From: Paenibacillus sp. FSL H8-0079
GTDB lineage: Bacteria > Bacillota > Bacilli > Paenibacillales > Paenibacillaceae
Direction: 5' to 3'
Assembly (NCBI RefSeq): GCF_037991315.1
Contig: NZ_CP150300.1
Location: 558,001-622,000 of the forward strand
Length of the DNA stretch: 64,000 nt
Of this stretch, positions 44,710 through 52,348 are shown piece after piece; within the stretch, counting starts at the first letter, position 1; each line of letters begins with the position of its first letter. The notes beneath the pieces are model-generated. The model did not search any database. It was not told the DNA's origin and worked only from the letters and a program-made list of their open reading frames with translations. The translations under genes and the position numbers were made by a program.

Positions 44710-45858
44710 ATGAACAAAGCGGAAGCGATCGTACATTTGCAACAGGAAATTTTGGAACCTGCACTTCAGGATCATCTCTCAAGTCTGAGGACGTATATCA
44801 AGCAACATCAGAACACGTTAATCCAATCATTCGTGGAGTCTATGCGGCAACTCTGTTTAAAAGCAGCGTTGGCACAACAGGAACTCGGAAAAGAACCAAT
44901 CTCAATCCTTCATTGTTCCATGTTGAGAACATCTATTTTGGAAGGTAGCTACACCTGCCTATTGGAAGCCTACTCCAATCAATGGTATTGGGATGAGGTA
45001 GAGTGCCTGCGTACATATGACGCGACGTGGGCGTTCCAACGATTGTCTTCGTTACAAGAGCTTCTTCATATCGAAATGAGACGTTATGGAGGTGTGCTTA
45101 ATGCTTCTGACGTGGAACGGATGATGCTGCAGTCTGCGGATAGATTCCATGCCTATGTCACTGCGCTAGCACGTATGGCCGTTCCTCATATTGTGAACTT
45201 GAAAGAGATGGAACATATGGAACGTGGGGATCAGTTTCAGATCAGGGTAGGTGAATATAAGGACTGGAGTGAACCCGTATATATCAGGGATTATGGGGAT
45301 AAGGACATTCAGAACATTCGCAAGAAATTGACAGTAGCGGAAGGGCTGGTATGTGCTTATGGAGATTACACGTCACTATCCTTGTCAGAGGGGTTATTTG
45401 ATCACGTGGATATCAGGTATTCCGATTTCAGTCATTCCGATCTGAGCAAGAGTGACTTAAGGGGTGCAGTGATGATTGGAACAAGATGGGAACAAAGTGA
45501 ACTGAGTGGAGCTGACCTCAGAGGGGCACTACTCATGGATGCTGTGTTCCGGGAATGTAGTCTGAGTGGAGCTAACCTGTCTGATGTCAGTGACGGAGCG
45601 AGTATGGAATTTCAGGAAGGTGCTCTTGGGATTCAGGGAATCTGTTTTGCCGGAGCTAATCTGGAAGGCGCTGACCTCAAGGGAGCGCAGTTATTCCATG
45701 CTGATTTCCAGGGAGCTAGGCTGAGTCAGGCACAGATATGGCTTCATGACCGTGAACAGTATACGCATGTTTTGAATGAAGAGCAGATTGAATCGATACT
45801 CTGGGTTGTCTCTCATGAGGAGGAAGAGGAGCTATGGTCCCACGATTTTATGAACTGA
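44710..45858 (+). CDS. Pentapeptide-repeat protein of the spike module
   Basis: 382 residues. Residues 1-215 are helical and unfamiliar. Residues about 230-345 contain pentapeptide repeats (A/S-D/N-L-S/R-x): FSHSDLSKSDLRGAVM, LSGADLRGALL, LSGANLS, FAGANLEGADLKGAQLFHADF, which fold as a right-handed square helix. Pentapeptide proteins often accompany VgrG genes as loading or adaptor factors, so a role in mounting the tip or toxin is inferred. AAAGGAAGAG precedes the ATG. The next gene begins 25 bases before its stop, indicating tight translational coupling. Confidence 0.8.
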   Translation: MNKAEAIVHLQQEILEPALQDHLSSLRTYIKQHQNTLIQSFVESMRQLCLKAALAQQELGKEPISILHCSMLRTSILEGSYTCLLEAYSNQWYWDEVECLRTYDATWAFQRLSSLQELLHIEMRRYGGVLNASDVERMMLQSADRFHAYVTALARMAVPHIVNLKEMEHMERGDQFQIRVGEYKDWSEPVYIRDYGDKDIQNIRKKLTVAEGLVCAYGDYTSLSLSEGLFDHVDIRYSDFSHSDLSKSDLRGAVMIGTRWEQSELSGADLRGALLMDAVFRECSLSGANLSDVSDGASMEFQEGALGIQGICFAGANLEGADLKGAQLFHADFQGARLSQAQIWLHDREQYTHVLNEEQIESILWVVSHEEEEELWSHDFMN

Positions 45859-46331
45859 CCGAAGATCATCGGATATTGAATCCCTTCAGGCCTCCTGTAC
45901 TAAAAGCCAGTTTTGAGGAGTTGCCCATTTCATCTGTCATGATGATTGAACGCAACCCGAATGAAGAGCCGACCGATTGGATAAGTAGACCATCATATTT
46001 TGTCAGTGATCGCATGAAGCGGCTGATGGAAATGGTCGATGAAGCACTGATATTTAAATCCGTCACCTTCATCGATCATGGTAGCGGGGAACAGTTGAGC
46101 TACTGGGCATGTGATATCCCTGCTGTGTTGGCTTTGTCTGACAGGAGCCTGTTTTATCCGAATGGTTCAATACAACAACTGTTATTACAGAGTGAGAGAG
46201 TTAAAGATCAACGCATATTTACAGTGGAGGGAGTAAGAGGGAGCGGTGTAATCGTTCGTCTTGATGTAGCGGAAAGTATGCTTCGCAGAGGGTTGAGTGG
46301 CTTTATTTTGCGAAAGGTGGATCTGGAATGA
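45834..46331 (+). CDS. Imm11-like (DUF1629-like) protein
   Basis: 165 residues. The end of the protein (VDEALIFKSVTFIDHGSG, then IFTVEGVRGSGVIVRLDVAESMLRRGLSGFILRKVD) resembles the C-terminal half of the Imm11/DUF1629 immunity family: a strand, then a helix that begins with a segment like VSERL and ends GLxGFxF. The same pattern occurs in the probable immunity protein at 50645. It may be an immunity protein left from an earlier toxin or an adaptor of the module. It overlaps the pentapeptide gene by 25 bases and its stop overlaps the next start (ATGA). Assignment is by pattern and needs a profile search. Confidence 0.55.
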   Translation: MVPRFYELTEDHRILNPFRPPVLKASFEELPISSVMMIERNPNEEPTDWISRPSYFVSDRMKRLMEMVDEALIFKSVTFIDHGSGEQLSYWACDIPAVLALSDRSLFYPNGSIQQLLLQSERVKDQRIFTVEGVRGSGVIVRLDVAESMLRRGLSGFILRKVDLE

Positions 46332-46978
46332 ACCGATATGGTGATGAGATACTGCTGAAAATGGACCGGGATTTCCGTTTGGCGAAGCGCATCCAGGAAG
46401 CTGAAGCATCAAGTGGGCAGCTTATGACGCAGGAAGAGGTTACATACGGAGTACGCCAGGGATTGATAGAGACCGAAGAAGAAAGCATCATGTTGAACAA
46501 TCAACGGATCTGGGATGGGCTCCTAACGCTTCCTATACCGGATCACCTGGTCCAGGTTCCCCGTGGCAAACTGCAGGATGACCGAAACAGCCATGAACGA
46601 GATGAGGTCATGTGGATCGATGAGCAAAAGGGGATCAGCTTAGGCCTATCCAGATCGTCTCATCCATTGCACGTCAGTCAGATTGAGAGAATGGGCAGTG
46701 TCATCACAGATCAGATACGAATGCTCAAAAAGGATGCGCAATGGTTAAATGAGGAAACGGTACAAGGAGATAGCCTGATTGTCTTCTATGGAGAATCCAT
46801 TCAACCCTCCACCTTGGGAATGGCGTACGACATCGTGTTCGTTACGTCTGTAAGAGGAAGAGCGGTCACAGGAAATGTCCGTTTTCCGGTTGAACAGCTT
46901 CATCCATGGCGGCTTCTAACAAGGGCGATATTCACATGTGCGCAAATGAGTGAAAACGGAAATGAACCAATCCAATAA
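46328..46978 (+). CDS. Unknown protein of the spike module (possible DcrB/Eag-like chaperone)
   Basis: 216 residues, soluble, no signal peptide. The first 90 residues are helical and charged. Residues 90-210 alternate strands and a helix (GISLGLSRSS, then HVSQIERMGSVITDQIRML, LIVFYGES, AYDIVFVTSVRGRAVTGNVRFP), a pattern that could fit the DcrB/DUF1795 fold of Eag chaperones, which load VgrG-linked toxins in type VI systems. This is only a fold-level guess. It starts within the stop of the preceding gene (ATGA) and is followed 20 bases later by the PAAR-like gene. Confidence 0.55.
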   Translation: MNRYGDEILLKMDRDFRLAKRIQEAEASSGQLMTQEEVTYGVRQGLIETEEESIMLNNQRIWDGLLTLPIPDHLVQVPRGKLQDDRNSHERDEVMWIDEQKGISLGLSRSSHPLHVSQIERMGSVITDQIRMLKKDAQWLNEETVQGDSLIVFYGESIQPSTLGMAYDIVFVTSVRGRAVTGNVRFPVEQLHPWRLLTRAIFTCAQMSENGNEPIQ

Positions 46979-46998
46979 TTAACATAGGGGGAATTAGA

Positions 46999-47376
46999 AT
47001 GCTGCTACCCATGCTGTTCAAAGCTTTGATGTCAGGAGGCTTCGGTGGTGAATTCACCTATGTGGTCAGAGGTGCCGAGATTTCCTGTAGTCAGGGATCA
47101 GATCCGGGTGTACTGAACCTACCTCTTTCCCACGGCATCTATATCAAGGAACAGCCTGTATTGAATGTTGCGGACGTGATTCCGCTGGCTAACGTTGGAC
47201 GATGCGGGTTTTGCAAAATGGACGGAGCATTGTGTGATCCGGATACGTTCTTCAACAAATGGAGCCAGGGCAAGGAGGACGTGCTGGTGGAAGGAGAGGC
47301 TGCTTTGCTCAGTCGATCTGAACTGATATGTCGAAAAGGCGGGATTATCAAGATTGAGGTTGATGGTCAACTGTAA
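46999..47376 (+). CDS. DUF4280 PAAR-like spike-tip protein
   Basis: 125 residues. FTYVVRGAEISCSQGSDPGVLNLPLSHGIYIKEQP, then CGFCKMDGALCDP and LSRSELICRKGGIIKIEVDGQ is the DUF4280 pattern, with conserved cysteines probably holding a metal. These proteins sharpen the VgrG trimer in phage-like injection systems. GGGG before the ATG supports the start. Placed directly ahead of the toxin-bearing VgrG, as PAAR genes usually are. Confidence 0.85.
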   Translation: MLLPMLFKALMSGGFGGEFTYVVRGAEISCSQGSDPGVLNLPLSHGIYIKEQPVLNVADVIPLANVGRCGFCKMDGALCDPDTFFNKWSQGKEDVLVEGEAALLSRSELICRKGGIIKIEVDGQL

Positions 47377-47406
47377 GATAAATACAGATAAGAAAGGGGG
47401 AACATT

Positions 47407-50400
47407 GTGCAGACCTTGGAAAAATCAACGCTAACCTATAGGGATATCCATGTTCATTGGCCATATGGCAAGATACGCCTGGACAAGCTGGAAATGAACC
47501 AGCAAGCGGGGGGACATGCTCGGTTATTCTTCAGTGGATGGGTAGATGAAGAATGGGAAGAGACCATGATCCAGAAGGCTGGAAGTCATGATCGAGTCGG
47601 ATTCATCCAGAAGGATGATTCCGGGAGGGAGTTACCCCTGTTCAAAGGACAACTGCATGAGATTAAAGTCGAAGCCGCCAGAGGGGTTGTGTATGTGAAG
47701 GCTTCCGTCATCTCACATACCTATGAACTGGATACCTTGCAGAGAACGAAATCTTATCAGAACGAGAAGTTGCGTTATTTGGACATTGTTAATCGTGTTA
47801 TGAAGGGTTATCCTGAAGGAGACTATATTGATTTTGCCTTTGATGACACGAAGACGGGCGCTTTTATTATGCAGTATCAGGAGACAGACTGGTGCTTTCT
47901 GAAACGGCTGGCTTCTCATCTAGGAGCAGAACTGGTGCCGGATGTGACTGCACACAAGCCCCGGTTCTGGATTGGATATCCTGAAGGCAGAGGGGCATTT
48001 GAGCTAAAATCCATCCCTTTTGAGAAGAGTCGTAATATTGAGCGTTTTTTACATACTGAAGCCCAAGGGAAACATGTAGTAAGCGAGGAAAAATATACAA
48101 CGTATAGTTTTAATCTGGGGCAGGAGCTTCAATTGGGGGATGAAGTATCCTCAGATGGCCATATCTACAACATAACCTCTCGACAGGCGATGCTGGAACG
48201 GAGTTTGCTACAGTGGAAATATACATGTGCATTGCCCGCATCGCATCCCCTGCCCAGACAGCTTCAGACAATGATCACGGGTGCTGCTATCGAAGGGAAA
48301 ATCATTGATGTGAAACGTAACCAGGTGAAGGTTCATCTGGATATGGATGAGGGTCAACAGGCCGGAGAGGCACGCTGGTTCCCGTATGCCGCGGAAGGCA
48401 GCCAAGTATGGTACATGATGCCTGAACCGGGCGCGAAGGTGAAACTGTATTTCCCAAGTGCAGAAGAAGACGAAGCCATGGTGATGCAGTCGGTTCGTCA
48501 GGAACCAACGGAAACGGAACATGTGGAGAAGAGCAGCAAAGCGATGCAAGACCCCGGTGTCAAGTCCTTTGGCAACCCGCAGGGCAAATCGTTCACCCTT
48601 GGCGACAGCGAACTTGTCATGAACGCCCAAGAGGGCGCCTTATTTATCTCGATGGCTGCGGCTAATGGAGTTACCTTGAATAGCACAACCCACGTACAGA
48701 TTCAATGCAAGGGTGACCTGAACATCAGCGGAGCCAGCGTCAGTCTGGAGGGTACAGAGGGCTTGTATATTCAGACGATGACAGATCATGTGGAGCTCGT
48801 GGAAGAGGTCAACGGCAAGAGTGAGAATGTTGTACTGGAAGCCGAGATCCATCGTTCCTTCGACATGATTCAGTCTGCATTCGATCAGAGTCTTGCCATG
48901 ATGGGAGAGAGCGCACTGAAGGAATCCCGGCTGAAGCGAAATCGGGATGCGCGAGAAAAGGGCAAATTGGACGGTGTGATCGAAGAAGGCAAAAGCCTGC
49001 TCAGTATGGTAGGCGATGTAGCTGATCTGGCCTTTACGGGTGTCATGGGAGATGACAATGCTCGGGAAGTCTACGGCTGGGTGAAGGGAGAAGCAGTCGG
49101 AACGTTAACGGAGCGGAATGCCACCGTGCAAGGAACGATCACGGGCGTAAGTAACGTCATCGATTATACGGGGGACCTGGTCACGGGTCAGAAATCGTGG
49201 AATCAGGTGAAGCAGGACGGAGCCAGTGCGGCAGAGGCGTATGCCAAACCGTTCATGGACCTGAAAGGTGAAGACTACCGCACCATGCTGACGATGACGG
49301 AGCAAGAGAGCCACGACGCGGGGTTAAACGATGTTGGGGCTACGATGAGAGTCGTAGATACGGCGGGGGCTTTATTTGGTGGGGCATCCTTGGTCAAAAA
49401 TGGCGTCAAGGTGCTCAAGGGTGGTGGCAAGAAGTCTGGTCATGGAGATGGAGCCAAGGGTGGCGTTCCGCATGGTCATGGAGATGGGCCAGATGGAAGC
49501 TCAGGCGGGGTGATGAAGGATGGCAAGCTCAAGACCAATGCGGCATTAATGCCTTCATCTCTCGCAGAACTGGGAGAACGAATCAGCCAGGCCTTGGGAA
49601 AAATGACCGCAGGTGCAGCAGCCAGTGTTCCATGGCGAGTTCGGCTTATGCAGTCAGTAGACGGCAGGCCGTTCATGGTGATTGTGAAGAAGGACAATCA
49701 CATGTTCTCGGATACAGGTGGGAATCGTGGCAAAGGCGGTGGCTCTGGCAGTTCGAAGGGATCGCCAAACACATCTCATGTGGATTCGAAAGCGGCGGGG
49801 GAGCCCCGCAATGTGGAGTCTAGTCCTTCTTCCCCTGGGGCATCCAAACCCCAAAACACATGGGTTGCCAAAGATAGTCCATCGGCAAGCACCAAGCCGA
49901 AGACTAGAACTCGCGAAGAATACTATGATCCACATTTGAATCAGCAGAGTATATCCAAGCTAAATGCAGCAGCAGATGAAGGAATTATAACTCCCAACCA
50001 ATGGACTGGGAAATTGGAATGTAAGAGCGGGGATCTGGAACATCTAACGCAACGTGAGTTGCAAGAGATTAATAAGTTGCTGATCGCTGGAAAAAATGTG
50101 AATGCAGATCGGATACAGACGTTACGCACTCAGTCTTCGAAGCTTGCAGGAGATTATTCCGATAAAGTTAAGGAAAGTAACGGATGGGAGCTCAGCAAGG
50201 AATATCCTGCATCCAGGCAGGACTCCGTAGTGCTTGGAAAAGAACTGGAAGAAGCAGGTATTACCCGTCCGCCGGATTCTCAAGCGCATCACCTCGTGCC
50301 TGTAAATCAAGGGGGACTCCGAAAGTTAATTGAGAAGTACGGAATTAACATCAACTCTTCAGCGAACGGAGTGTTTCTTCCTCAGAAAGCAATGTCGGAT

Positions 50401-50625
50401 TGGCCAGGGCAAGTGACACATTTCCCGTTCAACAACATAGATAAAAAAGGAAATCCGATGTTCAGGCATGGTCAGGAGTATATTGAATATATAGGAGAAA
50501 ATTTAAAAAAAATAGACAAGTTACCTCTAAGTTCTCAAGTCAAGAAGGAGCGTATACTATCATTTCTAGAAGAGACAAGAGAAGGCTTGTTAACAGGTAA
50601 ACTGGAGATTTTATATCAAGATTAA
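47407..50625 (+). CDS. VgrG fused to a C-terminal AHH nuclease toxin
   Basis: 1072 residues, GTG start with AAAGGGGG six bases before. Residues 1-290 are gp27-like (IMQYQETDWCFLKRLASHL), 291-370 the OB fold, 380-480 the needle-like part. Residues 480-680 are a helical region with a Gly-rich hydrophobic patch (GGASLVKNGVKVLKGGG); 680-850 are low-complexity linker. The toxin is C-terminal: SQAHHLVPVNQGGLRKLIEKYGININSSANGVFLP contains the AHH signature (Ala960, His961, His962) of the HNH/EndoVII-like AHH nuclease family. It should be delivered into a target cell and cut nucleic acid. The toxin end is visibly more AT-rich than the VgrG body. The immunity gene follows 19 bases later. Confidence 0.85.
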   Translation: MQTLEKSTLTYRDIHVHWPYGKIRLDKLEMNQQAGGHARLFFSGWVDEEWEETMIQKAGSHDRVGFIQKDDSGRELPLFKGQLHEIKVEAARGVVYVKASVISHTYELDTLQRTKSYQNEKLRYLDIVNRVMKGYPEGDYIDFAFDDTKTGAFIMQYQETDWCFLKRLASHLGAELVPDVTAHKPRFWIGYPEGRGAFELKSIPFEKSRNIERFLHTEAQGKHVVSEEKYTTYSFNLGQELQLGDEVSSDGHIYNITSRQAMLERSLLQWKYTCALPASHPLPRQLQTMITGAAIEGKIIDVKRNQVKVHLDMDEGQQAGEARWFPYAAEGSQVWYMMPEPGAKVKLYFPSAEEDEAMVMQSVRQEPTETEHVEKSSKAMQDPGVKSFGNPQGKSFTLGDSELVMNAQEGALFISMAAANGVTLNSTTHVQIQCKGDLNISGASVSLEGTEGLYIQTMTDHVELVEEVNGKSENVVLEAEIHRSFDMIQSAFDQSLAMMGESALKESRLKRNRDAREKGKLDGVIEEGKSLLSMVGDVADLAFTGVMGDDNAREVYGWVKGEAVGTLTERNATVQGTITGVSNVIDYTGDLVTGQKSWNQVKQDGASAAEAYAKPFMDLKGEDYRTMLTMTEQESHDAGLNDVGATMRVVDTAGALFGGASLVKNGVKVLKGGGKKSGHGDGAKGGVPHGHGDGPDGSSGGVMKDGKLKTNAALMPSSLAELGERISQALGKMTAGAAASVPWRVRLMQSVDGRPFMVIVKKDNHMFSDTGGNRGKGGGSGSSKGSPNTSHVDSKAAGEPRNVESSPSSPGASKPQNTWVAKDSPSASTKPKTRTREEYYDPHLNQQSISKLNAAADEGIITPNQWTGKLECKSGDLEHLTQRELQEINKLLIAGKNVNADRIQTLRTQSSKLAGDYSDKVKESNGWELSKEYPASRQDSVVLGKELEEAGITRPPDSQAHHLVPVNQGGLRKLIEKYGININSSANGVFLPQKAMSDWPGQVTHFPFNNIDKKGNPMFRHGQEYIEYIGENLKKIDKLPLSSQVKKERILSFLEETREGLLTGKLEILYQD

Positions 50626-50644
50626 TGAAATGAGGGGAATGTCG

Positions 50645-51922
50645 TTGAAAATATGGAAAATGACTAATGCAGTTGATACTAAAGAGCTCGATGTTGTCAA
50701 AGAAAGAGGGTTAATGGATAATATTGGTAAAGGTATCTCTCTCGGTAATCAATGGACAACACTAGAAATGAAGCATACTTATGGAGAAGACAACACTGAT
50801 ATTTACGGAATCACTAGTCAGCTAGCAGATATGGTTATCAACGCTCGGGCAATAGAAGCTTTAAAAGATTATCTAGTAAATAAGGTAGAGCTTTTACCAG
50901 TAGAATATAATAACGAAGAATATTATGTAATGAATGTTATAAATATTCTAGATTGTATTGATAAAAACAGTTCTATTGCCGACAAGTACGGGGGATTTAA
51001 AAATTATATTTTTATAGAAGAAGAAATTAACAACGAACATATATTCAAGACAATATCATACGATTATGAGCTAACGGAGCTCCCGATTATTTCGAGTCAA
51101 ACGTTTGTTTCCGATGAGTTCAAACAACGCGTCGAAGAGGCAGGGTTACAGGGATTTCGCTTTCGTTTAGCTTGGTCAAGCGAACCCGAAGTATACGTGG
51201 AACGCAATCCACGGATTCGAGTAACGGATCGTCAGGATGCGGAGACACATATCAGTACATTCTATGGACCTATTCAGCATATGATTCCAGCCGATTCGAA
51301 TGATGCGGGCGACCCGGAAATCTATATAACCGAACCGACTGTTGCTGTACCATATCAAACGCTAGTTTCATTTGGGAACAGTTACTTCCGGGGGATGACG
51401 CCAGCTTCACTGGATACCGGATATGCAGAAATAGTCATGCATCTGCCGGCGAATGCGCAGTTGACGAAAGAAAACTGGGAGAATCGCCCTTTTGGGTGGG
51501 TCGTACCTATGATGCGACACTTTGTGAAAGAGATCATGCAACGTGGCTATTATACAGGACAGTGGCTTGTCTTCCCTAACCAAAGTGAAGAGGACCTGGC
51601 GGACACCTATCAGGAGATGTTTAGTGAGACAGGAGTACCGGCACATACACAAATCCTGGCGTACGACGATAGTACCTCCTATTGTGGAGTGATGATTGTC
51701 CCGCCGCTGCCGCAATGTGCGGAAGCGTTAACCATGCCTTACCGGGATGCAGGCAAGGAGATGGAGGGCGAATGGCCGATTTACTTCCATACGTTGTTGC
51801 CATTGTATCGGGAGGAGATCATACACTTTTTTGAACAGGGCCGGGATGCGCTGATCAGCAAGCTAATGGTCAATGGTGTGGAGGCAGTATATCAGTGGGA
51901 TCGGAAAAATAGTTGCCTGTAG
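50645..51922 (+). CDS. Imm11-SUFU fusion, probable immunity protein to the AHH toxin
   Basis: About 425 residues. Residues 1-180 resemble Imm11/DUF1629 (ELLPVEYNNEEYYVMNVINILDCIDKNSS, then IFKTISYDYELTELPIISSQTFVSDEFKQRVEEAGLQGFRF). Residues 205-425 resemble the bacterial suppressor-of-fused (SUFU) domain (VPYQTLVSFGNSYFRGMTP, AEIVMHLPANAQL, WPIYFHTLLPLYREEIIHF), also an immunity domain. The first part is AT-rich, the SUFU part has normal composition, so two immunity genes seem to have been joined. TTG at 50645 has GAGGGG seven bases before it; ATGs at 50630 and 50639 are possible but badly spaced. A terminator follows. Confidence 0.75.
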   Translation: MKIWKMTNAVDTKELDVVKERGLMDNIGKGISLGNQWTTLEMKHTYGEDNTDIYGITSQLADMVINARAIEALKDYLVNKVELLPVEYNNEEYYVMNVINILDCIDKNSSIADKYGGFKNYIFIEEEINNEHIFKTISYDYELTELPIISSQTFVSDEFKQRVEEAGLQGFRFRLAWSSEPEVYVERNPRIRVTDRQDAETHISTFYGPIQHMIPADSNDAGDPEIYITEPTVAVPYQTLVSFGNSYFRGMTPASLDTGYAEIVMHLPANAQLTKENWENRPFGWVVPMMRHFVKEIMQRGYYTGQWLVFPNQSEEDLADTYQEMFSETGVPAHTQILAYDDSTSYCGVMIVPPLPQCAEALTMPYRDAGKEMEGEWPIYFHTLLPLYREEIIHFFEQGRDALISKLMVNGVEAVYQWDRKNSCL

Positions 51923-51969
51923 GCAAGTGAGTCCAGGTTTGAGAATATAAATTAGTAGCTCCCAAACAT

Positions 51970-52014
51970 AACAGATTGATCTCGGTCAAAGGGCCAATGG
52001 GATCAATCTGTTTT
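51970..52014 (+). terminator. Terminator of the spike/toxin operon
   Basis: AACAGATTGATC (51970-51981) pairs with GATCAATCTGTT, followed by TTATT. Confidence 0.8.
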
Positions 52015-52052
52015 ATTATAATATCCTGTATACTGCGAAAGGAAAATTACAG

Positions 52053-52112
52053 AAGATTTACATACGGACGATGACAGATCATGCAACGGGTGTGATCGAA
52101 GAGGGAAAAATT
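52053..52112 (+). pseudogene. vgrG remnant
   Basis: Read in the frame of 52053, this gives KIYIRTMTDHATGVIEEGK, close to GLYIQTMTDHVELVEEVNGK of the toxin-bearing VgrG (from about 48760). At DNA level the bases ACGATGACAGATCATG are identical. The surrounding 52015-52197 contains no other match and no credible gene. It looks like the scar of a deleted vgrG-like gene. Confidence 0.5.
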
Positions 52113-52197
52113 TGTTCACGGCAAAAGAATCTTTTGATTAATCAAGTTGGAAGAGTTGAGAGAATTAACATGATATTGCAATCTGGTGTGCACATAT

Positions 52198-52257
52198 ACA
52201 CATTCAATATGAGACTTTCTACATATTCAAAATATTCCATAAAATTCCGATTTATAT
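52198..52257 (+). repeat. 60-bp perfect direct repeat, copy B (upstream of the M48-like gene)
   Basis: Identical to 42988-43047. It lies 91 bases before the M48-like gene. Together the copies bracket 9.2 kb holding the spike/toxin module. Confidence 0.9.
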
Positions 52258-52348
52258 GAGTGCGCTATAAACAATATCTTTTTAGGGAGGAAGAAGATTT
52301 TTCTAGCGATTGTCTGCCCAATACATAGTGTAATCAAGGAGTGGAAGA

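Noticed and set aside
43104..51922. Prophage tail region
   Set aside because: No capsid, portal, terminase, tape-measure, sheath, integrase or lysis gene; only spike-tip, adaptor, toxin and immunity genes.
52071..52259. 62-residue frame as a separate gene
   Set aside because: No ribosome binding site, runs into the 60-bp repeat, and its first part is better explained as a vgrG remnant.
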